Shown here: piece after piece, positions 27,944 through 36,291 of the stretch
Position numbering within the stretch: the stretch's first letter is position 1
Layout: the number at the start of each line of letters is the position of its first letter
From: an uncultured Erwinia sp.
GTDB lineage: Bacteria; Pseudomonadota; Gammaproteobacteria; Enterobacterales; Enterobacteriaceae
NCBI GenBank assembly: GCA_913775305.1
Contig: CAJYIY010000087.1
Span: 1 to 39,180, forward strand
Reading direction: 5' to 3'
DNA: 39,180 nt
The notes under the pieces: model-generated
What the model saw: only the letters and a program-made list of their open reading frames with translations
Databases searched by the model: none
Told to the model about the DNA's origin: nothing
Translations under genes and position numbers: made by a program

Positions 27944-29236
27944 TTATGACAATGTGGCTGAGAGCCGCCATGCCAGCGCGGCCAGGGTGACAAACAGCAC
28001 CGGCAGGGTCATGATAATCCCCGTGCGGAAGTAGTATCCCCAGGTAATCGTCATGTTTTTCTGTGACAGCACATGCAGCCACAGCAGCGTTGCCAGACTG
28101 CCAATCGGGGTGATTTTCGGGCCTAAATCACAGCCAATCACGTTGGCATAAATCATCGCTTCTCTGACCACGCCCGTTGCCGTACTGCCTTCGACAGACA
28201 GCGCGCCAATCAGCACCGTCGGCATATTATTCATGACTGACGACATCAACGCGGTGAGGAACCCGGTTCCGAACGTAGCGGCCCATAAACCCTTATCGGC
28301 CAGCAGATTCAGCACGTCTGACAGATAATCAGTGAGCCCTGCATTACGCAGGCCATAAACGACCAGGTACATGGCCTGCGAGAAAATAACTATCTGCCAG
28401 GGCGCACCGCGCAGCACTTTTCCGGTATTAATCGCATGGCCCCTTTTCGCCACCACTAACAGTACAACCGCGCCGGCTGCTGCTATTGCGCTGACAGGGA
28501 TCCCCAGAGGATCCAGAATAAAGAAACCGACAAGCAGAAATATCAGAACAACCCAGCCGGCCCTGAACGTTGCCGGATCCTTTATTGCACTGGCGGGGGC
28601 TTTCAGCAGCGAAACGTCATATGTTGCCGGAATATCCTTACGGAAGAAGAGATGCAGCATGAGCAGCGTGGCGGCAATGGCGGCCAGATTGACGGGGATC
28701 ATCACCGACGCATACTGCGTAAAGCCCAGATGGAAGAAATCAGCCGAGACGATATTCACCAGGTTAGAAACAATCAGTGGCAGACTGGCTGTATCCGCAA
28801 TAAATCCGGCAGCCATGACAAAGGCCAGCGTGGCACCCTTGCTGAATCCAAGAGCCAGCAGCATCGCTATCACAATCGGTGTCAGGATCAGTGCAGCACC
28901 GTCGTTGGCAAATAGCGCAGCCACCGCGGCACCGAGCAAAACTATCCAGGTAAACAGCAGGCGCCCACGCCCGTTTCCCCAGCGGGAGACATGCAACGCG
29001 GCCCACTCAAAGAAACCAGACTCATCGAGCAGTAAACTGATGATGATCACGGCAATAAATGCCGCCGTTGCGTTCCAGACGATGTTCCAGACCACCGGGA
29101 TATCGTCGGGGTGGATAACGCCGGTGAGCAGTGCCAGCACGGCTCCGATACTTGCGCTCCAGCCGATACTGAGGCCTCTGGGCTGCCAGATAACCAGAAC
29201 CAGCGTCAGTAAAAAGATACTTCCTGCCAACAGCAT
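27944..29236 (-). CDS. arsB: Arsenite efflux pump ArsB
   Basis: 430 residues (429 in E. coli). Inner-membrane arsenite/antimonite exporter of the IT superfamily with about twelve helices. Recognisable: [55 protein letters not shown] and [20 protein letters not shown], the last two being the conserved paired half-site loops. No ArsA gene is present, so it should act as a proton-coupled carrier. Starts 43 bases after arsR. Confidence 0.96.
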   Translation of the reverse strand: MLLAGSIFLLTLVLVIWQPRGLSIGWSASIGAVLALLTGVIHPDDIPVVWNIVWNATAAFIAVIIISLLLDESGFFEWAALHVSRWGNGRGRLLFTWIVLLGAAVAALFANDGAALILTPIVIAMLLALGFSKGATLAFVMAAGFIADTASLPLIVSNLVNIVSADFFHLGFTQYASVMIPVNLAAIAATLLMLHLFFRKDIPATYDVSLLKAPASAIKDPATFRAGWVVLIFLLVGFFILDPLGIPVSAIAAAGAVVLLVVAKRGHAINTGKVLRGAPWQIVIFSQAMYLVVYGLRNAGLTDYLSDVLNLLADKGLWAATFGTGFLTALMSSVMNNMPTVLIGALSVEGSTATGVVREAMIYANVIGCDLGPKITPIGSLATLLWLHVLSQKNMTITWGYYFRTGIIMTLPVLFVTLAALAWRLSATLS

Positions 29237-29279
29237 TTCAGACTCCTTAGTATACGTTTATGTGCATGTGACAGACTTG

Positions 29280-29600
29280 TCAGCAGGAGGTGCAGGCTGA
29301 TTTTTTCAGCCATTCCCGTATATCCTCGCGCAGACACTGCCAGGACGTGGTGATGGTTTCAGCAGCCCAGGCCGGAATGTGGGGCGACAGGCGATAGTGG
29401 ATCCATTTGCCTTCCCGGCGGTCAAGAACCAGTCCAGCCTCGCGTAGAATGGCCATGTGGCGAGAGATCTTGGGCTGTGGCTCAGCGGTGGCCGCGCAGA
29501 TATCACAGACGCACAGCTCTCCGGATTCCCGCAGGAGCATCACAATCGCGAGCCGTGTTTCATCCGACAGGATTTTGAAAAGTTGAACCGGGTGTCGCAT
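29280..29600 (-). CDS. arsR: Arsenical-responsive repressor ArsR
   Basis: 106 residues of the SmtB/ArsR family. Represses arsRBC until As(III) or Sb(III) binds. The sensor cysteines C30, C32 and C35 are in ELCVCDICAA, the ELCVCD box of the E. coli type, inside the first helix of the HTH; recognition helix is PQPKISRHMAILREAGL. The C-terminal tail has an extra CTSC that might modulate metal binding. A GGAG site precedes the ATG. First gene of the operon. Confidence 0.95.
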   Translation of the reverse strand: MRHPVQLFKILSDETRLAIVMLLRESGELCVCDICAATAEPQPKISRHMAILREAGLVLDRREGKWIHYRLSPHIPAWAAETITTSWQCLREDIREWLKKSACTSC

Positions 29601-29623
29601 TCTTCACTCCATTCTCTTTAGTG

Positions 29624-29647
29624 TACATATATGTTAAATCATATGTA
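29624..29647 (-). promoter_or_regulatory. Candidate ArsR operator
   Basis: TACATA-N12-TATGTA, a 6-bp inverted repeat in an AT-rich stretch 24 bases upstream of arsR; its middle has TATGTTAAATCA, resembling the ATCATATG-type ArsR sites. Position upstream of arsR fits autoregulation; no -35/-10 pair could be chosen with confidence. Confidence 0.45.
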
Positions 29648-29799
29648 TAAGGTTTGAAATCACCCATGCGCGCGCGAGAATAAAAAATGCAGCAATGCCC
29701 GATTCTGGACGTGGAATAGTTTGATTAACACATCGATGGGCGCACCTGCAGCCGACACTACAGGTGCGATTGTTCTGTTCTTGCCGAGGACAGAACCCC

Positions 29800-30414
29800 T
29801 TAGGGGATGAGCGCGAGATCTTTTGCTATATCGCGGCGTCGACCGCTGTCAGCTATCTCACGGCCGGCACGGCTGGGAGCCTTAAGGGCTTTTTCCAGAT
29901 AGCGTTTTGCTTCGTCCGTTTTTTTCTCTTTCAGCAAAAAGTCACCATAAAAATAGTTAGGATCGATGCCATCGGGATTGATGGCCAGCGCCTTTTTCAA
30001 CATCTCTCCGGCCTTTTCTTTATCGCCAAAGCCAATCGGCCAGCCGGGAACCTGGTAATAGAGCGCACCAAGGCTGGTCCATGCCGATCCCTGTAACGCA
30101 CTGGGATCGATCTCAATGGCCTTTTCCAGATCGCTGCGAGCCTGTTTAACCAGACTCAGTGCGCCCAGCCCCCCTTTGGCACCTGCCCAGCTGCTGTCGA
30201 TAATCGCCGACCAGATCAGCAGAGGCGCATCGCTGTTGTTTTTAGCCTGGCTGGCATCCCGGGCCTGCTGGCTCAGTGCGCTGAAGCAGCTCTCTTTTTT
30301 GGCTTCCAGCGTCTGATACTGGCAGACAGACCAGTCATGCTGTAAATCCGTCAGCGTGGGGTTCGCCAGCGCAGACACGGGTAACGTAAGGATCAGTGCG
30401 TAAAGCATTCTCAT
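29800..30414 (-). CDS. Periplasmic TPR-repeat protein (TAtT-like)
   Basis: 204 residues. Signal peptide MRMLYALILTLPVSALA, mature NPTLTDLQ. Helical repeats follow: RSDLEKAIEIDPSALQGSAW, then GWPIGFGDKEKAGEMLKKAL and NYFYGDFLLKEKKTDEAKRY. The GDKEKA...INPDGI pattern resembles the TatT TPR component associated with TRAP transporters, though no TRAP genes are here. It is the last gene of the five-gene operon: its ATG overlaps the SDR stop as ATGA, with AGGAG seven bases upstream. Likely a periplasmic scaffold or carrier for whatever the operon makes; that role is inference. Confidence 0.7.
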   Translation of the reverse strand: MRMLYALILTLPVSALANPTLTDLQHDWSVCQYQTLEAKKESCFSALSQQARDASQAKNNSDAPLLIWSAIIDSSWAGAKGGLGALSLVKQARSDLEKAIEIDPSALQGSAWTSLGALYYQVPGWPIGFGDKEKAGEMLKKALAINPDGIDPNYFYGDFLLKEKKTDEAKRYLEKALKAPSRAGREIADSGRRRDIAKDLALIP

Positions 30415-31217
30415 TGGTCTTCTCCTGTGAACTTGCTGCGGGCGAATGTCTGAATGACGGGTAATTTTTTGCCCAACGCCCGGTCAACGATGGCGGGAAA
30501 CCAGGCGTTAACCTTGACGAAAAAACGCTCCATCACACCGAACCGGTATCGCTTCTGCTCTTTTTCAAGCAGCTGAACGAGCCGTGCGGCAACAAAGTTC
30601 GGTGAATCACTGCCGTTACCGAGTTTACGGTTCAGGGCATACACCGCATCGCTGTTGAGTGAGGTTTCCGTTGCGCGTGGTGCGGCGTACACCACCGTGA
30701 TGTCGCGATCCTGCAGTTCCCGTCCCAGCGCCTCGGAAAAACGGTGCGTTGCGGCTTTGGTCGCACTGTAAACACTCCATGCCGGATGACCAATTTCGCC
30801 GAAGATAGAGCCGATATTAAGCACAATACCGGGTGAACTGATTTTCTCCAGTAATCCCCGCGTCAGCAGGGCCGGGATTTCAATATTGGTCCGGATCTGT
30901 TCGCGGATATCGTCAAACGACTGATGTTCAAACAGCGCAAAGCGACTGCTTCCGGCGTTATTGATCAGAATGTCGAGTTTATTTTCCCCTGAAAACATCG
31001 CGGCCAGCCCGGTGATTTCCTCATCGGAATAGCTGCGCATTAACGCAATGCTGTGCCGCTCCGGGTACGGCAGATGCTGTTGCAGAAGCGTCATCGCCTG
31101 TTCATTGCGCCCGACAAGACAGACCCGTGCGCCTTTTCGCGCCAGAGCCTGTGCCAGCGCCTGTCCAATGCCACCGCTCGCGCCGGTCAGCAGCACGGTT
31201 TTATTGTTCAGATTCAT
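30411..31217 (-). CDS. Short-chain dehydrogenase/reductase
   Basis: 268 residues from ATG 31217; an in-frame extension to 31307 would sit inside the preceding gene and lacks the SDR start. Classical SDR marks: TGASGGIG at 11-18 for NAD(P), NNAG at 86-89, N111, catalytic S137 (NIGSIFGEIG), Y150 and K154 in YSATK. NADP is likelier since a basic residue (R37 in VGRNEQ) follows the second strand. The C-terminal part with RYRFGVMERFFVKVNAWFP is hydrophobic and fits the class acting on lipid or aldehyde/ketone substrates at the membrane. Overlaps the oxidase gene by 17 bases and the TPR gene by 4. Substrate unknown. Confidence 0.85.
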   Translation of the reverse strand: MNLNNKTVLLTGASGGIGQALAQALARKGARVCLVGRNEQAMTLLQQHLPYPERHSIALMRSYSDEEITGLAAMFSGENKLDILINNAGSSRFALFEHQSFDDIREQIRTNIEIPALLTRGLLEKISSPGIVLNIGSIFGEIGHPAWSVYSATKAATHRFSEALGRELQDRDITVVYAAPRATETSLNSDAVYALNRKLGNGSDSPNFVAARLVQLLEKEQKRYRFGVMERFFVKVNAWFPAIVDRALGKKLPVIQTFARSKFTGEDQ

Positions 31218-31869
31218 GCACATCTTTTCCCAGCTGGTTGAGCATCTCTCCGTACAACTGATACACGCGGCGGGCGGTATCAATAATCGCGGCCCGGTCG
31301 TTCGCATCAGTTACGGTATCCATCAGTGAAGCAAAGAATTGCAGGTGGCCCTGATCAAGCTCACCGTGGGAGCGCAGATAGGTGGTCGCCTGTTCCGGTA
31401 ATCCCAGCGTGTGTTCAACCTGTGCAGCAACGGCCGTCGCAATCGACACGCTGGTACCTTCAAGTACCTGCACCATACCGAAAATACTCATCGGGTTGAT
31501 TCGCTCAATTCGGTAATAGAGAAAGGCGATCATCATCTCAATCGGCAGGCCGGGCGTGCCGTTTCTGACATTGTCCGCATTGCCCCCGCAGGCCCGGATA
31601 TCATTCAGGATCCACTCCTGGTGCCCATACTCTTCCTCAATATATTCAGCAATCGCCCCTCTGACCGCTTCAAGCGACGCAGGAAGGCGACTCCCCGCGC
31701 ACATCAACAGCGGGACCGTATGGCTGACGTGATAGTACGCCTGGGTTAAAAAGGCGATGTACAGCTCGCGTGATATCTCGCCATCCCTGCAGCGAGCAAT
31801 CACCGGAGAAGAGAGTAAGCGCTGGCGATCCGCCGCGGTCTGATCCTGTAATTCCTGATAAAAACCCAT
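31201..31869 (-). CDS. Heme-oxygenase-like (TenA/UndA-type) iron oxidase
   Basis: 222 residues, all-helical TenA/PqqC/heme-oxygenase-like fold. Possible metal ligands, positioned as in non-heme diiron oxidases of this fold: E79/E80 and H83 in YIEEEYGHQEW, E138 in VQVLEGTS, and E170, D172, H175 in HGELDQGHLQFF. These are not TenA thiaminase residues, and no thiamine genes are nearby, so an oxygen-activating enzyme such as UndA (fatty-acid decarboxylation) is the closer model. Strong AGGAGG site; the ATG shares one base with the ligase stop (TAATG). The reaction here is unknown. Confidence 0.75.
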   Translation of the reverse strand: MGFYQELQDQTAADRQRLLSSPVIARCRDGEISRELYIAFLTQAYYHVSHTVPLLMCAGSRLPASLEAVRGAIAEYIEEEYGHQEWILNDIRACGGNADNVRNGTPGLPIEMMIAFLYYRIERINPMSIFGMVQVLEGTSVSIATAVAAQVEHTLGLPEQATTYLRSHGELDQGHLQFFASLMDTVTDANDRAAIIDTARRVYQLYGEMLNQLGKDVHESEQ

Positions 31870-33308
31870 TATTGTTCCTCCTCACTACAGGTGAGAATGT
31901 GCTGGTGCAGGGATTGCCAGATGACCTTTCTGCGCGGACGGCCATTGGCGGTAAGCATACCGGGTGAAGAGATTTCAGAAGTAAACATCAGTCGGTGAGG
32001 CTGGGCGTAATCCGGCAAATGCGCGGACAGCGCCATTAACTGCTGCCGTGCCTGTTCCTGCTGACCCTCAAAGGCGTCAACCAGCGCCACGTTGCGCTTC
32101 AGGCCCTCACCGAACATGACGATGCGTCGCACTGCCGGGCACGCCATTGCCTCCGCCTCTGGCCATTCGGGGGAAAAGTTGCGGCCAAAAGCATTGATTT
32201 GCAGGTTTTTTTGCCGACCGTGGATCCGAATGAATCCGCCCGCATCGACCGTGGCGAGATCGCCTGTCGCAACGGACAGCGCGGGGTGGGCATCCCCCAG
32301 ATATCCCAGCGCATTAGCCGGACTGGTGACGTGCAGCTGCTGATGGCGATCGACCCTGACCTCAATGCCCGGCAGTGGCCTGCCAACGCAGCCGGGCTTT
32401 GAGGCGCCGGGCAGGTTCAGTGCCACTACGGATCCGCACTCTGACAGGCCGTAACCTTCATAAACGGGCAGGCCATGCTGTACGGCAAGTGCCAGAAGAT
32501 GAGCAGAAATATTGCCGCCCCCCGCCGCAATAAATCGCAGGGATTGTGTGCTTTCAGCATCCTGCTGATGCAGATGCAGCAGCACCCGCAACAGCTCGGG
32601 AACCAAAACCAGACTTTGCGGACGCCAGGTTCTCATCGCCTGTAAAAACAGCGCGGGGTTGAAGCGGCTGGAGCCTTCGAACCCGATATGAGACGGAGGC
32701 AGGACCACCGTTTCTGCCCCCGCCAGCAACGGGACATAAATTCCGCACAGGTTCTCCAGCAGGATACTCAGCGGGAGCGTCACCAGATGTTTTTGCAGGT
32801 TCAGCGTATCCAGCGCAGAGGCCAGCGCTGTTGCGGTCCAGAACATGCCGCTCTGGCTGAGACAGACGCCTTTCGGTTCGCCGGTTGTACCTGAGGTGTA
32901 GGTAATTTTAGCCGTGTCGGGAGGCAGCGGGACCGAAGATGCGGGCCTGCAGACTTGCAGGCGGCCATAAGGAAAGTCATGCTCGTGCCAGCCCGCAAGC
33001 CGCTCGCCGCCGATCTGCGCATCCACAGAGGCCGATGACAAAATCCACGCCTTTTGCGCGGCGGTGAAAAACGGCGGCACCGGCACGATAACGATGCCGC
33101 TCGCCAGACAGGCGAGATCGATGATGGCCCACTCCGGGCTGTTATCGGCTTCAAGCGCCAGTCGTTTTATGGCAAGCGACTGGAGCTGTGAGGCGACGGC
33201 GGTGACCGCCTCGTAGTATTGCCACCAGCTCCACGTCCGGTTTTCCCCCCGCAAAGCGACGACTTCAGGACGATCAACAGCCCGTTGCTTAAGCAAATTC
33301 AGAAACAT
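31869..33308 (-). CDS. AMP-forming acyl/aryl ligase (AMP-binding enzyme)
   Basis: 479 residues of the ANL superfamily. Activates a carboxylate with ATP to an acyl-adenylate. Core motifs: A3 YTSGTTGEPKG at 137-147, A5 YEGYGLSE at 283-290, A7 TGD at 348-350, A8 GRQKN at 364-368. The A10 motif at the C-terminus reads NGRPRR (455-460), so the position of the usual catalytic lysine (GK) is Arg457, although Lys461 is near. The short 479-residue length and the C-terminal domain suit a fatty-acid or aryl activating member. No carrier-protein gene adjoins it. The start overlaps the previous gene by 20 bases, with GGGAG ahead. Confidence 0.85.
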   Translation of the reverse strand: MFLNLLKQRAVDRPEVVALRGENRTWSWWQYYEAVTAVASQLQSLAIKRLALEADNSPEWAIIDLACLASGIVIVPVPPFFTAAQKAWILSSASVDAQIGGERLAGWHEHDFPYGRLQVCRPASSVPLPPDTAKITYTSGTTGEPKGVCLSQSGMFWTATALASALDTLNLQKHLVTLPLSILLENLCGIYVPLLAGAETVVLPPSHIGFEGSSRFNPALFLQAMRTWRPQSLVLVPELLRVLLHLHQQDAESTQSLRFIAAGGGNISAHLLALAVQHGLPVYEGYGLSECGSVVALNLPGASKPGCVGRPLPGIEVRVDRHQQLHVTSPANALGYLGDAHPALSVATGDLATVDAGGFIRIHGRQKNLQINAFGRNFSPEWPEAEAMACPAVRRIVMFGEGLKRNVALVDAFEGQQEQARQQLMALSAHLPDYAQPHRLMFTSEISSPGMLTANGRPRRKVIWQSLHQHILTCSEEEQ

Positions 33309-33945
33309 GCTGCTCTCCCGAGGTAGCGGTCCATGGTGCGTCCGGGCAATGGGTCAACAAAGGCAGAAGCAGGCTGGTCTGACTCAGCGTGCTGTGTCCG
33401 CCAGTCAGTTCTCCGGCCATGATTTGCGGATCGTGCTGGTAATATTCACCCCATTCCCTGGCATTCTCCCCCAGGCGAAGCGGGTCGGCTGGCATCAGCG
33501 TGACAGGCTGAAGATTGAGGCGAAAGAAGGTGTTGCGAATTTTCCGGGTGCCGGTAAACACAATCCAGGAAAAGCGGTATTGATTGAGCAACAGGCAGAT
33601 CGCAGCGTACATGATTCGGGTGCTGGCACCGTCTGACGCCGCAAAGTTGCCGATTTCGACGATGTCGTTGCGCATAACGGAGAGGCCTGACGCTTCAGAC
33701 AGGATCGATTCAACCGGAGCATCAAGATACTGTTCCAGGTACAGCGAACCCAGTGAAGCAGGCTGAACGCCGCAGGCCGCTCTCAGTGTACCGCTGGCAT
33801 CATACATACCGAGGAGCCAGGGCATGCAGTGGGAAAGCGAAGCACGATAAACCTGCTGATAGCTTTCACGAATAAGCGCTGAAATATCATTATGTTCGTA
33901 TTCGCCACGTACCCATTTAAGCGTATAGGGTGACATTATCCGCAT
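33289..33945 (-). CDS. Thermostable-hemolysin-family protein
   Basis: 218 residues. Recognisable as a T_hemolysin (delta-VPH type) protein: Vibrio thermostable hemolysin relatives share the pattern of MPWLLGMYDASGTLRAACGVQ near 41-61, LYLEQYLDAP at 68-77 and VEIGNFAASD at 96-105. Despite the name, the family fold is GNAT/acyltransferase-like, akin to autoinducer synthases, and no signal peptide is present. First gene of the five-gene operon. Start ATG 33945 has GAGG seven bases upstream; ATG 33936 is an alternative. Hemolytic activity should not be assumed. Confidence 0.7.
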   Translation of the reverse strand: MRIMSPYTLKWVRGEYEHNDISALIRESYQQVYRASLSHCMPWLLGMYDASGTLRAACGVQPASLGSLYLEQYLDAPVESILSEASGLSVMRNDIVEIGNFAASDGASTRIMYAAICLLLNQYRFSWIVFTGTRKIRNTFFRLNLQPVTLMPADPLRLGENAREWGEYYQHDPQIMAGELTGGHSTLSQTSLLLPLLTHCPDAPWTATSGEQHVSEFA

Positions 33946-34496
33946 GATAAAACCTCTGGTAGATTTTTTATCATCATGGCGGATTATTATTACGATAACC
34001 TTAAGAAAGCCTGTTTCTCTTCGGAGTTAAAAGAAACCGGGTTAATGTATTCTTAAGGTTTGTTTTAAGTCCTGGCTTAAGCAGTTAACAGGGGGCGCGA
34101 AGGTGGCCAGCGACTTCTCTTGCGGCGGGTTATTATTTTTCAATGTGTCTTTTTCTTTTTATTGCGTATGCCAGCCGCTGGCTGAACTACGCGAATACTG
34201 ATTTTTCCATGTAGATGCACTCATTCAGCGGTATTTTTTAAGCAGGATAGCCATTGATTCTGCGTGCTGTAATAAAGCCGAAACTCTGGGGGGGCAGGAC
34301 GGTATCCGCTCTGTAACAGACATATATATATATTCTGGGTTCTGTCGTTAAAGCGTTTAAGCCATCAGACAAAGGCCTCGTTTTCGCCAGATAAAATGAA
34401 CTCACCGGTGATTTTTAATTAAGGTGCTTGCGTATAAGGCTGGGATAAGACAATAATCTCAAAATTACATGTTATTAAATTTTTTGAAATGGATTT
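33946..34496. other. 551-base gap between the thermostable-hemolysin operon and tpsB
   Basis: No gene is supported. Two divergent operons must be started from here. Seen in it: four YTTAAG hexamers (34000-34005 and the array at 34052-34081), a palindrome GCCAGC-C-GCTGGC at 34170-34182, and a short AT microsatellite near 34320-34333. The right 200 bases are AT-rich and probably hold the tpsB promoter. Confidence 0.6.
34052..34081. promoter_or_regulatory. Three YTTAAG hexamers at 12-bp period
   Basis: CTTAAG (34052), TTTAAG (34064) and CTTAAG (34076), each separated by six bases, all palindromic or nearly so; a further CTTAAG is at 34000. This may be an operator for the minus-strand operon. 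PmrA/BasR boxes use (C/T)TTAA(G/T) half-sites but with five-base spacing, so the match is not exact. Confidence 0.4.
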
Positions 34497-36221
34497 TTGA
34501 TGATAAGGACTTTTCTTTCGTACGGCTTCCTGTTGAGACGCCTGGTGCCTGTTATCGCCGGGTCTTTATTAGTCGGTGCTTTACCGACAATGGCCGTCAC
34601 GCCATCCGATCGGGGCGCAGCGGCTCTGGATGCCCGTGAACAGCAGCGTCAGCAGGAGCGCGAACGCGCCCTGCAACAGCAGAATACCCCACAGGCCGAT
34701 GCACGTCTGTCGCGTCCTGAGATAGACCTGCCCGATTACCCAACCAATGAGCATCCCTGTTTTCCTGTCCAGCATTTCATTCTGACTGGCGAGTCGGCCG
34801 ATCGCTTTCAGTGGGCGCTGGAGGCCGCTGATGACGCTAAAGGTCGCTGCCTGGGCAGTCAGGGTATTGTGCTGGCCATCAATAAGGTACAGAACGCCAT
34901 CCTGGCCAGGGGCTATGTGACTACCCGGGTGATGGCGGAGGAGCAGGACCTGACTAAAGGGGTTTTGACGCTTACGCTGCAACCGGGCCGTATCGGCGAT
35001 ATCCGTTTTGAAAAACCGATTTCCTGGCGTGGTCGGCTTTGGAACGCCGTACCGGCTTCACGCGGCGATATTCTTAACCTGCGCGACATCGAGCAGGGGC
35101 TGGAGAACTTCAGGCGGGTGCCCAGCGCCAGCGCCGATATTAAAATCCTGCCCGGCGCCGAAGAAGCTACCAGCGATCTGCAGGTCAACTGGCACGAGGG
35201 CCGTCCGGTGCGGCTCAGTGTGGGACTGGACGACAGCGGCTCTAAAAGCACCGGGCGCTATCTGGGTTCAGCCACGCTGGCCATTGATGCGCCGTTTGCG
35301 CAAAATGACCTGTTTTACGCCAATATCGGCAAGGATCTGTTTCAGCATGGCCCCTTTGGCAACCGTTCGCATACCCTGAACTACGTTTTCCCGTTGGGAT
35401 ACTGGGCCTTGTCAGCCAACTACAACGACTACACCTACCACCAGAATATCCCCAATGCCAATGAGGTGCTGCGCTATAGCGGTAAGAGTGACAATACCCA
35501 GCTGACCCTCTCCCGACTGCTGTACCGTGACCAGCTGCATAAAACGACCTTCAACCTGCGTGGTTACCGCAGACACTCCACTAACCACGTCGATGATATT
35601 GAACTGACCCAGCAAAAGCGGCGAACTGCCGGCTGGGAGATAGGGCTGAATCAGCGCAGCTACCTTGGGCGTAATACGCTGGACGCCTCCCTGGCCTGGC
35701 GACATGGTACCGGTGCTATGGGGGCACTGCCCGCACCGGAGGAAGCCAACCACAGCGGTTCGGCGCGCGCCGGCATACTGCTCGGGGATGCGGGATTCAA
35801 CATGCCGTTTGCCTTGGGCGAACAGCCCTGGCGGTTTTATACCAACGTGCGGGGGCAGTGGAGCCCGGATGCGCTGACGCCGCAGGAGCGAATGGCTGTG
35901 GGTGGACGTTACACGGTACGCGGGTTTGACGGCGAACAGATGTTGTCCGGTGAAAAGGGCCTGCTGATGCGTAATGAAATCGCCTGGAATATGTTTTCTC
36001 GCGGGCACGAACTGTACCTGGCCGCCGACTACGGTCGCGTGGACGGCCCGGGCACCCGCTATCTGGTTGGCCATCAACTGGCGGGCAGTGCACTCGGTGT
36101 GCGCGGTGCGCTGTGGGAGCGATTCAGCTATGACCTGTTTGCCGCCGTGCCGTTGTACAAGCCCGCAGGCTTCCACACCTCTGGTGCCACGGCTGGTTTC
36201 AGCGTGAATCTGGAAATCTGA
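34497..36221 (+). CDS. TpsB/ShlB-FhaC-family outer-membrane secretion protein
   Basis: 574 residues. Transporter of two-partner secretion (type Vb) that exports the TpsA product encoded next. A signal-anchor segment (VPVIAGSLLVGALPTMAVT) ends near residue 38, then an N-terminal helix rich in Gln/Arg (EQQRQQERERALQQQ), two POTRA domains at about 80-235 (HPCFPVQHFILTG begins the first), and a 16-stranded barrel to the C-terminus. The conserved VRGF of the Omp85/TpsB plug loop is at 474-477, followed by DGEQMLSGEKG. The last residue is Ile, unlike typical OMPs, but this occurs in TpsB. Start ATG 34497 has only a weak ribosome site. 70 bases separate it from tpsA. Confidence 0.93.
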   Translation: MMIRTFLSYGFLLRRLVPVIAGSLLVGALPTMAVTPSDRGAAALDAREQQRQQERERALQQQNTPQADARLSRPEIDLPDYPTNEHPCFPVQHFILTGESADRFQWALEAADDAKGRCLGSQGIVLAINKVQNAILARGYVTTRVMAEEQDLTKGVLTLTLQPGRIGDIRFEKPISWRGRLWNAVPASRGDILNLRDIEQGLENFRRVPSASADIKILPGAEEATSDLQVNWHEGRPVRLSVGLDDSGSKSTGRYLGSATLAIDAPFAQNDLFYANIGKDLFQHGPFGNRSHTLNYVFPLGYWALSANYNDYTYHQNIPNANEVLRYSGKSDNTQLTLSRLLYRDQLHKTTFNLRGYRRHSTNHVDDIELTQQKRRTAGWEIGLNQRSYLGRNTLDASLAWRHGTGAMGALPAPEEANHSGSARAGILLGDAGFNMPFALGEQPWRFYTNVRGQWSPDALTPQERMAVGGRYTVRGFDGEQMLSGEKGLLMRNEIAWNMFSRGHELYLAADYGRVDGPGTRYLVGHQLAGSALGVRGALWERFSYDLFAAVPLYKPAGFHTSGATAGFSVNLEI

Positions 36222-36291
36222 CTATTTACCGTCGCGATACCGACAGCCACATACAATCTGAACGGACTGATTTTTCACACGGATGTAAACC

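Noticed and set aside
29741..29768. Inverted repeat CGCACCTG-N12-CAGGTGCG near the end of the five-gene operon
   Set aside because: Considered as the operon terminator, but no T-tract follows on the minus strand and the loop is long; not supported.
35412..36176. 254-codon minus-strand frame opposite tpsB
   Set aside because: Antisense shadow of the conserved barrel coding region.
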